Part shown: positions 13,650 through 24,739 of the stretch, piece by piece
How the letters are laid out: each line of letters begins with the position of its first letter
Numbering within the stretch: position 1 is the first letter of the stretch
Assembly (NCBI RefSeq): GCF_037038585.1
Contig: NC_092523.1
Location: 28,835,501-28,899,500, forward strand
Length of the DNA: 64,000 bases
Direction: 5' to 3'
From: Patagioenas fasciata
Taxonomy: Eukaryota > Chordata > Aves > Columbiformes > Columbidae
Translations under genes and position numbers: made by a program
Notes under the pieces: model-generated
Seen by the model: the letters and a program-made list of their open reading frames with translations, nothing else
Databases searched by the model: none
Told to the model about the DNA's origin: nothing

Positions 13650-14215
13650 TCCTTCCACACCCTCAAGAGCAACAGAAACTTCTAGGCTGATTGACCACTA
13701 TGGTCACGTTCACACCCCTTGGTTGACAGACAGGGCTTTTGACCAATGAGATGCCTTAGTTGAGAGAAGTTTCTGGACCATTACCATAAATGACCACCGC
13801 TCAGATTCAGTTAGGGTATAAATGGAGCCTGCTAGAGCCTCACATGGAGTTTGTGTTCCTTTGAGCAGTGGGTGTGCAGTTGAAGAGTCTCCTTCTTAGA
13901 CTGGTCACCTAAGGAAAGTTCCTTAGGGATTGAGAACCTTGCTGACCTGGTAATGGATCTGGGTACCTTTGAGAGTCCTCACTTTGTAACAGAATGGGAA
14001 GATGCACATTTTGAATCATCACTCTAGAGTTTTGGGACCTGATCCTTTGAGTTTGAATCAGTTATGTAGTAACTGAGCTCCTAAATGATACCTGATTCTG
14101 TGTTTTATAATGTTGGAGTACTGAGTAATTTTGGATAAACCTGGTTTGTAGTTGGTTTTCTGCTAAACAGTTCTGGTTAGGATAAAGATGGTTGTGCCCT
14201 GTTGCCAGCCTAACA
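13650..14215 (+). mobile_element. Probable solo LTR (ERV, class uncertain)
   Basis: This segment has a promoter layout that stands out from its surroundings: a CCAAT box at 13,743-13,747, a TATAAA at 13,817-13,822, then a moderately GC-rich stretch and a possible 3' end at CTAACA (14,215). Its region downstream of TATA resembles, in order of short blocks (a ctccttcttagac-like block, then a ctaagga-like block, then gggattgaga), a second segment at about 25,159-25,280. The 5' end is not defined and I found no flanking target duplication. Alternatives are a host promoter without a gene or chance. No coding retroviral sequence adjoins it. Confidence 0.4.
13817..13822 (+). promoter_or_regulatory. 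TATA box with upstream CCAAT
   Basis: TATAAA follows a CCAAT box by about 70 bp, the spacing expected of a polymerase II core promoter. I infer that it belongs to the LTR-like segment. No downstream gene was recognised. Confidence 0.4.
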
Positions 14216-14895
14216 TTGATTTTGAGTTGACTCTATGACAGATGTCTAATGTGACATTGTGATAACTTTGAAGCAACATTGATGTTGAAGTTAAAAAAAT
14301 GCTGCTTTCTGTGGATGTTGACATAGAGCATTTGTATACAAAATGATGCTGTGTCAGAAAATGTGGTACTGCACAATGATAGCAAAAAAAAAAAAAGTTT
14401 AGGAAAACACAATAAGGGTTTTATTTAAGGTGAGAAAAATTGATATGTTGTGTTTTTTTCAAAAAGCATTTGTCTGAAGAAAGATATTTTAAAGATTTAT
14501 CTGAAAGAAGTGAGCAGTATTGCTCATGTATTAATCAGTGTCATGGTTCTAACCTCATGATAACTGAACTACTTTACTACTGCTTCATCTACATATTCTG
14601 ACTAAGAACCACTTTAGGATGAGCTCTGAGGTGACTTTGCCAGTGTATCTGGGAGGAAGCAGAGTGTATCCCAAGGGACACTTACCTACTCTGGAGTGGA
14701 CCTTGCTAACTTCACTTGAGTTTTTCTTGAAAGCACTGTGGCATCTGTCCTTGGAAAGCTTTCACAGTGGATGTGTGGGACTGAGTAACCTCAGAGTAAA
14801 AAGAATTCCAACTGCCTGCAGGACACAACAGGGATGGTGGCTACAAACTCCTGTGAGTAACCTGGAATTCACTGTGCTCTTGGGATTGCCCAATA

Positions 14896-15098
14896 CCAGG
14901 GGTGTCAAACTCATTTTCACCCGGGCCACATCAGCCTCGCGGTTGCCTTCAAAGGGCCGAATGTAATTTTTAGGACTGCATAAAATTAAATAAATATTGG
15001 AGTAGTTACATTTATACAGTCCTAAAACTACATTCGGCCCTTTGAAGGCAACCGCGAGGCTGATGTGGCCTGGGTGAAAATGAGTTTGACACCCCTGG
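14896..15098. mobile_element. Palindromic MITE (non-autonomous DNA transposon)
   Basis: The two halves are near-perfect inverted repeats. Arms of about 85 bp, starting CCAGGGGTGTCAAACTCAT, differ at roughly three bases and one indel, around a short AT-rich centre (about 14,981-15,012). A TA dinucleotide flanks each side (14,894-14,895 and 15,099-15,100), which would fit a Tc1/mariner-type target duplication. The terminal sequence CAGGGGTGTCAAACTCAT also reminds me of hAT/Charlie-type non-autonomous elements, which should show an 8-bp duplication that I do not find. It has no coding capacity. The superfamily is unresolved; the inverted-repeat structure itself is directly visible. Confidence 0.85.
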
Positions 15099-15100
15099 TA

Positions 15101-18100
15101 TAAAAGGTATGATTGGTGGTGACCTGTGAGTCTTCATGGTCAGCTGTTCTCCCTGCTCTACAGGGTAACTGTGGTGAGACTAGAAGTCCTTCTAGACAAA
15201 TCAGTTTAGGAGGTTTCCTTCATGTCTGTGCTTCTACTTGAAATCAACTTATCTCATCATTTGGTAAAATGGTTTTTGTTTGTTTTTTCTCTGGCTAATA
15301 CAGACTTGACCAATCGTTTTCCTCAAAGGGAAGATGTCTGTAGTTTCTCACAAAGCTGAGGGTGATAAACAGAAAGAAACGTAGCACTGATGCATGCATT
15401 TGGGGGGGTGGGTGCAGAAATCCTTAGATTATACAAAACTTACCATTGGAATCAAATACTTTAAAAAAAAAATAGATCAACTTGAGACCTTCCTAAGAAC
15501 CTTCTGGACACAGGTTACAGATAAGGCAGTAGACTCAAGAGTAGACAGAGAAATATCTTTGGTCAGTATGGTCACCACAAGGAAATATATTAACCCAGAT
15601 TCCTTGCTTCTTCAAAAGTTCATCTCTGCCCTCTTGACCTTGAACCTCTGCAGCTTTCTCTCTCTCCTGTACCTCCAGCTCCATTCTCCTTTCTGCAAAC
15701 CTCTCACCTTCCCCATCTGGGCTCTTCAGCCTGCCTCAGTGCTTGCCACACACCTAAGGAATCAGTGCAATGCATAATCTGCTCCTTTCCTCACTCTCCA
15801 ACACTGCTCTGGAGATGCTGTTTCCTCCCCACCTGTTATCTTTTGCATGTTATGGACTGGTCCAATGCTCCTCAAGGAAACAAATCTCCTTCTCTTGATA
15901 CTGGAACTGGAATTATACTTTTTTTGGCAGAATACAAGTCTGATTAAAACCTTCTGACGTTATTCAAAGTTATCTGAGATATAAGAAATACCAAGATAAC
16001 TGATCTCACTTTTATCACTGTAAGAGTGGTAAAATATCTTGTCTTCCTTCAACTATAAGCCATTACTTACAGATGTAATTCCATCCTAATTGCATTGCTC
16101 TTCACTGTAATAGAGATTTTCCTTTTTTTTTTTTTATATATTTGGTTTTGCCTAAACTTTTCCAGACTTCAAGTTTTGTTCTACTTTTGCTTTTCTGAGT
16201 AATTTTGCTTTATTTGTTCTTCACTTTTGAAGCTCTTCTGCTAGTGCTCTGCTTCAATATCTGAACAAAAATGACCTTTGAGGAGGCAAACAATCTTGCA
16301 GTCTTTGCTTACTAAAGAACTGATTGAAAAGTGGTATCCCATTTCCTCTGAAAATGTCTGGCTTTTTCCCCTGCTAAGCTTTTGCCTAAAAAAGAAAAAC
16401 ATTTTTTACCTTTCTAGCACTGTGCTGTGTCTGTGCTGTTTGCTGTTGCTGCATTCAGTCTGAAGTACTCACCATTGCTAAGGGATTTCATATTATGCAT
16501 TGAAGAGAGAACTAGCAAAGACAGTAACAGCTTCAAATACATTGAAGTGGTGAAAAGGCACAGATGGAAATAATTACCACTTTATTTGTGTTATTAGGCC
16601 AGACCGACACAGCCCCTTTCAGCAAGCCATCTGTCTTTGATTAAAATGGAAAGGTTTCTTATGAAATAATGTATTTGCAGGGGATTCACAGCTGTAGAAA
16701 CAACCAAATCTTTTAACATCTGTTCAGTCCAAAGAGATCTGGACCTAAGGTATCTTTGAAAGACTATTCTGGAAATAGTGCTTTACTTCAGGTATTCCTC
16801 ATCTGTGGTCTCAACTGTTAATAGCACTGGCAAGCACATAATCTGTTGCCTGGAAAGGTCAGGACAGAGGCTGATGTGACCCTGGCCAGCTGCCTGGAAA
16901 AATGGCCTTCTAAAGCAAGGCCAGAATGGATTGTGCTTTACTTTTTTTGGATTTTGTTGTTCTAAATTTACTAATGGGATTATCAAATGAGACTAAAAGG
17001 AACACCCAGTGGAGAGAGTAGGTTTGTGTGACCTGAGAAGGGCTGCTGTCCCGGCATCTCTGGGCTTTTTAATTTTCAAGTCCATTCTAGGTTTTCAGAT
17101 CTATACAATGTAAGAGCTTGAAATTTTTATAGCCATAAGAAGACTATGACTATGCACAGAGAAGAGCATTATGTGATCACCGACATTGCTTAGTCATGGA
17201 TCTTGCTTTGCCACCAGGAAATAATAAATGGTAGTAACAGCCATAGCCTATGTTCAGTCAGTAATGAATGCATTTCAGACGACAACAGTTTTGTTCTTGT
17301 CAGGTTTACTCTGTGTTTGTTCACTGAAGGGAATGATGAGTTTACTCTTACTTGAGCATTTATTTCAAATGTGTTTGTGTTTAGTAATCTCTTTGAAGCA
17401 CAGGAAATGACTGGGTGGCAAAAAAAAGAAAGAAGAAATATTTGTATAACAGTCCAGAAAGTTCACAGCATTGTGCACAGGGATAAAGATAATCTATCTG
17501 TGATCAGCTGCCTTATTTAAAAGGCAAGCAGCATGGCCGCCTCCAGATAAGATTGATACGGCTGTGCAACTAGATCATGCATGCATGGTTGCTCCAGGAT
17601 CAGGGCATAACAAAGCTGCTGCTGTGCCATGCATTTACACACAATTAATCCAGCAGGTCCAGCACATGTCCAAATAGACAGGTGTGCACAGATCAATATT
17701 ATGGACATGCAGAATAGCACTAGCACATCTGGATCTGGGTCTTGCCATAAAGGCCTGGTTGTTCTCACTGCAGGTTTTAGACCAGTCAGTGAGACCTGCT
17801 CTGATGTGAAGACACTGTAGGTGCAGGCAGGCAGCTCTCTTTGGCATCAGGCTGCTGGGAGCAGTGGCAAAACAACCTCAGCCCCTTGGGACTGAACCTA
17901 GATTGCCATGGAAGATGGGCCAAACTGTGTGGGGCAGCGGTAGAGTAGGACAGTCATATTGCTCAGCAGGGGAAGGGGTTCTCCTACCCAGCCAAAGCCC
18001 TGCAGCAGCGGAAGTGGCCAACCTGTGTCTCCTGAGCTCTTTGTACCCTGCCTGTTTCTCCGTTATTCCTTTCTTCTTCTGTCCAGGGGATGTATCAAGG

Positions 18101-19766
18101 ACAGCTTGGCATTAAACCATCATCCTTGGGACAGGACAACTAAGTTTGTGCTATGATGTTACAAACCTGTAAGTTGGCTGTTATGTTCTGCTACTGCAGA
18201 GGTCTGGTCTTTGGTGTGATGCAGAGAAGCGGAAAGGGCTCATTCTAGCAAGGCATGATCAACTCGATATACATAAGCAGTCCTGTTAAAACCAGCAGAC
18301 CTAACTGGACAGCAAAGACAAGCACATGGAGTGGAGGCTAGAGAATCTGGGACTGCCTTTTAAACAGCTTTTTAATTTAAGGATACTCAGTTTCTCAGTC
18401 AGAAGGGTTTCTTTCATCTCCAGGTAAGAGGTGGAAGGTCCTTTTAGCTCTTGTTCTGCAGCTGCAAGTCTTAGGTTAATTTTGGGCCCAAATCCTCCTG
18501 CAAGAATAGTTCTGGGGTCACCTGGGCCTCTCACTCCCACAGCTTCGTGTCCTCTCCCTGACAGCCTGAAAACTCTGGTGTTGCTGACCTTCCAGCAGAC
18601 TCTCTGATGGGTTTGCTCGGCAGCCTACAGACACGGGCCCATAAACAGCTTGCCTGGGCAAGCTGGAATGACAGATAGTAGACCAGATCCCTGACAGTAA
18701 TACAAAGAAAAATTGGTGTAATGGGTACATTCCCATCAGATACTTTGACTCCAGCAAGCCACATTGTCTGGTGATGTGTTTTGTTAGAACTGCTCAATTT
18801 CTAGCAAACTGTGTCTCTCTCCAACCCTGAGTTACGACTGAAGACAGTAGATGTGGTTTCATCCAGAGGTGTGACCAGCTAGAAAGTAAAAGATCTAAAT
18901 AAATAAAACCAGTCAAATTCCTCAAGAGTGAAAACATAGTGATAAAAGATACTTTGGCATTGGCTACCACTCATTCTGATGAGAGTCAGTAATCCACATT
19001 ACTTGACTTAAATGGACTGTGAGAGAGGCCATTAAAATTTAACTGTCCTTAATTGGATTATCCTATCACATATAAATCAACTTTCCTTCATGTTACTTTT
19101 CTTGGTGTGTTTTCTGATGTATGCTTCTAGATTTCTTTTTTCTTATCCATTAACAAATGAGAATAAATGGATTATTTGAACAGTTTCTGACAGCTTCCCC
19201 ACTGTAATGTATTCACCTTCACCCCATCAACTAGTAGTCAGGTAAACACAGGCAGATAAAATCCAATCTTTGCCAGTATGGTCTGTTGCATTACCTGAAT
19301 TGATCTCAAATTTTGATATGCTGCATAACAGAACTAGAGGGAAAATGATCTAGGATGTTGTTTCCATTTCCTAGTAGTACATATATTTTAAATAAAAAAA
19401 AATATATATGGAATATATTAGCTATCCTTCTCCATTTAAATAATGAGATTTTGTTCTGTAATTCTGAAAACAAGATCAGACAATACATTTTTTAATGATG
19501 AAATGGTGCCTGTTTCTTGTGGATTACCATCTTTTATATAGGAATTGTGATTACTTCCTCCATTACATTTGATCATGCTAATGCTATTTAACATTGCTAG
19601 TTAGACTTTTGTTTTTAATTTGAACATTTGTGTTATCCAGCTGGCATTTAAAAATCAAGTCGTACTTTCCTGATCCCATAATAGAGAAAGGGTTCAACTT
19701 CAAGGATGATTTTAGTACAAACATATGAATGGTGTTAAGGTTCTTGTGAGGAAAAGCAATAATGAC
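15101..19766. other. Intergenic DNA, no gene recognised
   Basis: About 4.7 kb with several short overlapping open frames on both strands (for example 15,394-15,777), a poly(T) run near 16,122-16,134 and an AT-rich patch near 19,380-19,420. The part from about 17,860 to 18,800 is richer in GC, but I could not assign any gene or repeat family there. Confidence 0.5.
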
Positions 19767-20190
19767 TATGGGAACAGCAGTTCCAGCTAAAGGGCCTTGG
19801 ACAGATTATACAGAAGTACAGTTTTTATGAGTGTAAGAAGTGATATCGCAGGCTTGTGAGAATGATATCTTGGGTTGGAAAACTGCCCCCATATGTATGA
19901 TGTGTGAATGTCCTTGGACCTGGTCTGTGAATGAGTGGGAACATAACTGAAACAAAGATAACATCAGTATGGTGTGTTTTTAATAACAATTATTGGAAAA
20001 ACATCTTATGTAACATCTTAGTCCAGGTCCATATCTGTAAATCCTATAAATTGTCACTGACTAATAAAGAAGGCCTCAGCCTGGCTCAGCTCTCTGCTCG
20101 GCCAGGCTCTGCGCTCCTTCCTGAACAAGATCTCTGTCTGTGCACGAATCTTTGTCTGCGTCCTGGTGTGTGTTGTTTCTAATCGCTGCA
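19767..20190 (+). repeat. 5' LTR of the betaretrovirus-like provirus
   Basis: This matches the direct repeat at 25,929-26,312 from TATGGGAACAGC (the other copy reads TGTGGGAACAGC, so the canonical TG start is mutated here) through GATCTCTGTCTGTG. It contains TATAAA at 20,045-20,050 and AATAAA at 20,063-20,068. It continues about 50 bp further than the 3' copy, to a CA at 20,190, just before the TGG of the presumed primer-binding site. The LTR carries promoter and polyadenylation signals for the provirus. Confidence 0.88.
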
Positions 20191-20192
20191 AA

Positions 20193-20210
20193 TGGTACCC
20201 CGTGTGAGTT
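20193..20210 (+). other. Presumed tRNA primer-binding site
   Basis: An 18-nt stretch starting TGGTACCCCGTG lies two bases after the CA that ends the 5' LTR. Retroviral primer-binding sites start with TGG, the complement of tRNA CCA. I could not assign the tRNA; it only loosely resembles the lysine-type sites of betaretroviruses and is probably mutated. Confidence 0.45.
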
Positions 20211-20271
20211 TGTGACCCATGGAGGCTCCTCATCGAGCAGTGTGTTTGGTGGTGACCATACAATGCGACGG

Positions 20272-20277
20272 GTGAGT
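20272..20277 (+). promoter_or_regulatory. Splice-donor-like site in the proviral leader
   Basis: The sequence ACGG|GTGAGTAA is close to a consensus 5' splice site and lies between the primer-binding site and the gag start, where the donor for subgenomic env RNA is expected. Function is inferred from position only. Confidence 0.4.
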
Positions 20278-20296
20278 AAATTTTATTTGTGGCAAC

Positions 20297-20345
20297 ATTA
20301 ATATAAATAGTATAAATAATAATAAATAAATAGTATAAATAGGGA
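20297..20345 (+). repeat. AT-rich tandem tract (TATAAATAG/AATAAATA-like)
   Basis: An irregular tandem array of ATAAATAG-like units lies in the proviral leader between the splice-donor-like site and the gag start. It looks like local expansion after insertion. Confidence 0.6.
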
Positions 20346-20389
20346 CAAGCAGTCCTCATGGAACGAGAGAGCTGTGGGATTGCGTTAGT

Positions 20390-21820
20390 ATGGGGCAAGC
20401 CGCTTCTCAGGAATGTAAGCTGTATTTGCAGGTTTTACTGCAGATATTATGTTTTTCTGAGTATTGTATTTCTGAGAAACAGGTTGCTCCGCTCCTGATA
20501 TGGGTGAGAGAGAATTGTGCTTGGTTTCAGAGTGAGGGGATGTTTCACAGTAAAAGTTGGAAACAGGTCGGGGAATATCTACACGTTCAAAGAATTCCAG
20601 TTTTACAGTCCCCAATGGTTTGCATGTAACTTGGAGATTTGTGTACTCTGCGTTATCACAGTTGCAGTCAGCAGCGCAAATAATGCAAGGGCAAACAGGG
20701 GAGGATGGATGGAAAAAACACAAATGAGCAGATTGCTAATGATTTAAGTCTTGACAGTACTAATTCTTTTGAGTCAGGCTCTGTAGATCTTGAAAAAAGA
20801 GTCAGCTTTACATCCATCATTAATGTCATCACAGTTATGTAAAGATAAGGCAGAAATTTGTGAGGAGCTGGGTCAGGAGTCTAAAACTCTGCCCTTAGCA
20901 CCTCCTTTGCCTGATTTTAATGATGCTTATCAGCACACAGTAACCCCTTCTAAGACAGCAGAACACAAAAGGGTGATGCAAAAATGCTGTGAAGAGGCTG
21001 TGAAGCATGGCGATTTTTCTTTCGCCTTTCCACTTCTTTACAAACCACAACAACCACCAGAACATGATGGACTACCTTATACAATAGTAAAGGAGTTAAA
21101 AAATTCTGTACAAGAGAATGGGTTACACAGTCCTTCTACAATTGGAATTATTGGAGGTATTGGTGCCACATACATAATGACTCCATGGGATTGGAAATTG
21201 CTTGCTTAAACAATTTTGACACCAGCATGATATTCTGTGCAGCAGTTAGAGAATAAAGATCTTGTGATTGAACAGGTCTTGGAAAATGTGTCATCAGGAG
21301 CAGGGATAAATCAGGATATGTTGCTAGGAACTAGACAGTATACCACTCCACAGGCGCAGGCTGGGCTTCCACAGCAGGTTTATGAACAGGCAACTTGTCT
21401 TGCTATTACGGCATGGCATTGGGTCCCCGAGGCAGGGCAGCGCATGAGCTCGTTTGCAACAATAAGACAGGGACCACAGGAGTCTATATAAACTTCACTG
21501 ACAGATTGCAAACCGCTACAGCAAGGCAGGTTGAAAATGAAGATGCAGCAAAACTTTTACTGCTTCAAAGGGCATATGACAATGCTAACTCTGACTGCCA
21601 GGCTGCTTTGTTGTTGGTGAATGGTAAAGCTACTGATATCGCGCAATATGTAAAGGTTTTTCAGAATATAGGGACTGAAACATATTGGGCTTTGGTATTA
21701 GCAGCTGCGTTGTCTCAGCTCAGTGTAAATCAAGCGAGTCTTAAGTGCTTTATTTGCGGTAATGAGGGTCATGTCAGTAAACACTGTCCTCAACAGCACT
21801 ATATAACACAGCAGTCATAG
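20390..21820 (+). pseudogene. gag: Betaretrovirus-like gag, broken
   Basis: The reading starts MGQAASQE, a myristoylation-type matrix start, and continues with a matrix motif WVRENCAWF and a WKQVGEYL block (20,390-20,629). The frame then shifts. A second block (20,790-21,209) holds a proline-rich linker and capsid N-terminal sequence ending GATYIMTPWDWKLLA. After a stop, capsid C-terminal sequence continues in further frames, with a major-homology-like block around VYINFTDRLQTA (about 21,480-21,520). One CCHC zinc knuckle, CFICGNEGHVSKHC, is intact at 21,746-21,787. The product stops soon afterwards, whereas betaretroviral nucleocapsids normally carry two knuckles. Gag forms the virion core; this copy has at least three frame changes and cannot be made. 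Confidence 0.85.
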
Positions 21821-22199
21821 ATGTCTTCCTTATTAAATTGTTTTCTTTGTAGGTATCTGTTTAAGCATACTACAGTTTAATAAGTCTTTGCTTATTATAT
21901 GGTACAGTAAGTTCACAGACTGCTAAATCATGAGAATCTGTAGACTCAAAATGTACATTTTGTAATTATACAGAAGACCATAATTCAGTTCTTTGCTGTG
22001 TGAATGTGATGATAAGATTTTTGTGTCTAACAGCTGTTACTTTTCTTTCTAGCATGCTAGCTTTATTCCAACATCCAGACTTGCACAATTCTGTGATAGG
22101 CTGTGTCTCATCTCGGTGTGCTAAATCTGGCCTTTTTGTATATGCACCGGATAAAGAATCCTGATTTTGGGATAACAGTTGCATCACCCCAGATGAGAC
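21821..22199. other. Unassigned stretch inside the provirus
   Basis: Between the gag end and the class I-like fragment lies AT-rich DNA with no retroviral protein motif that I recognise. It may contain U3 sequence of the class I element: AATAAA occurs at about 22,203-22,208, followed by a GC-richer stretch that could be R/U5. No LTR partner for it was found. Confidence 0.35.
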
Positions 22200-23706
22200 A
22201 CTAATAAAAGCCTTGCCCAGTCTAGCTTGCTAGGGTAGCAGGGGGGTGGGTGCCGATTGGGCTCCAGTACACACTGACCTGTTTTGTCAGTGAGGCCCAG
22301 TGGTGCCTCCACCTGGCTGAGCAGTAAGTGGTTCAAAGGTGCAATGCTAAAATCGAGAGGCTGTCTCGAATTAGTGTGATTTTGATCCATCTGTATATTT
22401 GAACTTCGTGTTTGGTTTGCATATCTGAGCTCAGTATTTTAATTTGCTTATTTATATTTTATACCAAAAGAATTTTGTTTCGGGAGATAATTACAAAATG
22501 GGAACTGGTTCTGCTTCTAAAATACCACCTTACTCCCCCTTAGGATGCATCCTGACACATTAGAGTAAATGCTTATATTCTTATTTAATAATTTGGAGAC
22601 CAGAAAAGAATTGAAGTTGTTAAACTCTGATTCGCATTGAATTTATATGTTTGTTGGAGGTATGGGAAAGAAAACTAAATACTGTGATGGATGTGAACTT
22701 GGAGGAGGTTGTATTTAAAAGTTGCTAGAATATTACCTGATTTGGATTAGGAAATTTAAAGTAATGGATTGATGGTTAATATGCTGTTTCTTGACACCTG
22801 TAAGAAATTGCAAAATGTACATGGGGCTGAGGAATGTAACTATTGCTCAGCTAATTAGAATTGCATATAGAGTGTATTATGGCTGGAATGAAATGGGAAA
22901 ATAAAAAAGCAAAACATCTCAGACCTGTGCTGTACTGTTTGAACATAAATTCCAGGTCTGCGTCAAGCTGCTAGATAAACTTAGCTCCCTGGCAGCTCCC
23001 GCTTAGCACCAGCAATTAACGCCACCTGTATGGCCTTGCCTGTATCTAAACTGCAGCAAGAAGAGAAAAAGAAGAAAACAAACGAACAAAAAAAACCCAC
23101 AAAAAACCTGGCTGCCTGCTTTCAAGGTGATGTAAGGGGGGTTTTCTCTCCTCCCCACTGCAGTGATGTTGTAATACTGGATGGAGCAGTCTGAGGGTGA
23201 AATTTAGAACTACTATCTGCTAGGGATGCCTTTAATGAAACTGGAAGTTAAACCAAAAGTTTAATAGACTTATTCTGTGGTAACTAGTTGTAAAAAGACT
23301 TCTTAGTAAATTCACTGTGATAGTTTTTGAGATCATGGGAAAGAAAGACCATTTTTTGAAACCAATGGAATGCCAAATTTGGAACAAAATTTTAACCGAT
23401 GCATTCTTGTATTTGTCAGAAAACCCTATACCTCTCTTGGGTCAAGATTTGTTAAGTAAGTTGTAAGCTCAAATAACATTTTCTGAGAATTCTGTTCAGT
23501 TGCATGTCGTATAAGAAGATGCTTGGATGATGCAGATCTGCTTACTGCAAGCAAGAAATTTCCAAGGAAATTTTGGATGCCGTATTTCCACTAGTATGGG
23601 CAGCCAAAGTATCATAAAGCCAACACTATACTGATAGAACTCAAACATTACTTCAATCCGGTAAGGAAAAACAATATCCAATAAATATGAAAGCCAAAAT
23701 GGAGTT
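22200..23706 (+). pseudogene. Class I (gammaretrovirus-like) ERV fragment: leader, gag start, protease and RT start
   Basis: A leader-like segment precedes an ATG at 22,498 that opens MGTGSASK...SPLGCIL, which fits the N-terminus of class I Gag proteins; a stop follows after 21 codons. Further on, 23,401-23,466 encodes LSENPIPLLGQDLLSKL, the C-terminal end of a gammaretrovirus-type protease. It is followed in other frames by AQITFSE and at 23,582 by VFPLVWAAKVS and KQYPI, the start of a gammaretrovirus-type RT. Most of gag and protease are deleted and the piece ends early in RT. The class differs from the gag and integrase on either side, so this is probably a separate insertion later cut down, although recombination is possible. 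Confidence 0.65.
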
Positions 23707-23781
23707 AGACTTTGAACAACTCTATGACAACGTTACATGCAGACTGCATTTTATTTGACTTGTATATTTGTCTATTTATAG

Positions 23782-24460
23782 TTACAACACAAAACGAACA
23801 TGTGGCTATTGTAGGACAATATGATGAGAAAGCTAACAGACTGATATACTTGGAATGGATGTTTTTTTTCCCAATTCTTTCCACAAAACTATTACTCAGC
23901 TTCTAGATTTGATTGTTACTCTGATCAAAAAACACAGAGTAGATTCAGATCTTAATAGGCCGTGACCCATCTGTCATGTATGTGCCACAACAGATTAAAT
24001 CTGACAATGGTCCTGGATACGCTGCTAGATCCATGCAACATTTTTTACAGCAGTGGGGTGGTCTGCATGTTACAGGTACTCCACATTCTCCCACTGGACA
24101 GGCTGTCATTGACTGAGCGCATTCTACACTGAAACAGATGTTATTAAAACAAAAAAGGGGGAATATGATGCCTCAAGAACAATTAGACAATGCAATATAT
24201 ACTTTAAATTTTTTGAATTGTACTATGCCTCCCTCCTCTATCACAGCAGTGGAAAAACATTTCCATGTCCCAGTCACTATCTCAGAGACCAAAGGTTTTG
24301 TACTGGGATCCCCTATACAACAGTCAGTGGCAATGGCCTGTTAGAGTTAATCACCTGGGTAAGGGGATATGTGTGTTCTTATTCCAACAGGACTGAAGTA
24401 GGTTCCTGCAAAATATGTTAAACCTGACTATGAGTTGGACAAACGTAATGCAGGACCTAA
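23782..24460 (+). pseudogene. pol: Betaretrovirus-like pol remnant: RNase H start, integrase core and C-terminus
   Basis: The frame reads TTQNEHVAIVGQYD and YLEWMFF, matching the RT connection/RNase H start of betaretroviral Pol, then breaks. GRDPSVMYVP continues directly into QQIKSDNGPGYAARS, the integrase core with the central Asp, so the rest of RNase H and the integrase zinc-binding domain are deleted between them. The core continues with WGGLHVTGTPHSPTGQAVI, a stop where the catalytic-Glu region follows, then LDNAIYTLNFLNC. The C-terminal domain is seen as QWPVRVNHLG and KYVKPDYEL after further frame changes. Integrase joins proviral DNA to host DNA; this copy is dead. Confidence 0.8.
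24147..24162 (+). other. Internal polypurine tract-like sequence in integrase
   Basis: The 16 bases AAACAAAAAAGGGGGA are identical to the 3' polypurine tract at 25,911-25,926 and lie in the integrase reading frame (encoding part of LKQKRGN). Central copies of the polypurine tract serve as a second plus-strand primer in lentiviruses. Here the sequence also encodes a Lys/Arg-rich stretch common in betaretroviral integrases, so coding constraint may explain part of it. Confidence 0.6.
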
Positions 24461-24599
24461 TGCCAGAGATACAGCATCTGTCCCTGCAGCAGAGGGCAAC
24501 AAAGAAACAGAAGAGACCAAAGGAAGAGGCACTAGCATATCAGAATGATACAGATATACGTTATTTGGACTGGGGACTAACTGGTGAAAAAAACTTTCA

Positions 24600-24722
24600 A
24601 TGCATTTGTTTTCCTTATTAGGATGGCTAACGAGTTTTCTACGATATTTGTTAATAGCTGTAATTTTTGTAATTTGCGTTATTCTATTCTATTGTAGATT
24701 GATTTGTAATGATAATGTATAA
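24600..24722 (+). pseudogene. env: Env transmembrane-subunit anchor remnant
   Basis: The frame from about 24,621 reads GWLTSFLRYLLIAVIFV, continuing through a hydrophobic run to CRLICNDNV and a TAA at 24,720-24,722. A hydrophobic span of about 20 residues followed by a short Cys/Arg-containing tail is the layout of a retroviral TM membrane anchor and cytoplasmic tail. No surface subunit, cleavage site, fusion peptide or immunosuppressive region is present, so almost all of env is deleted. Confidence 0.65.
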
Positions 24723-24739
24723 CACGAAAATGACACATA

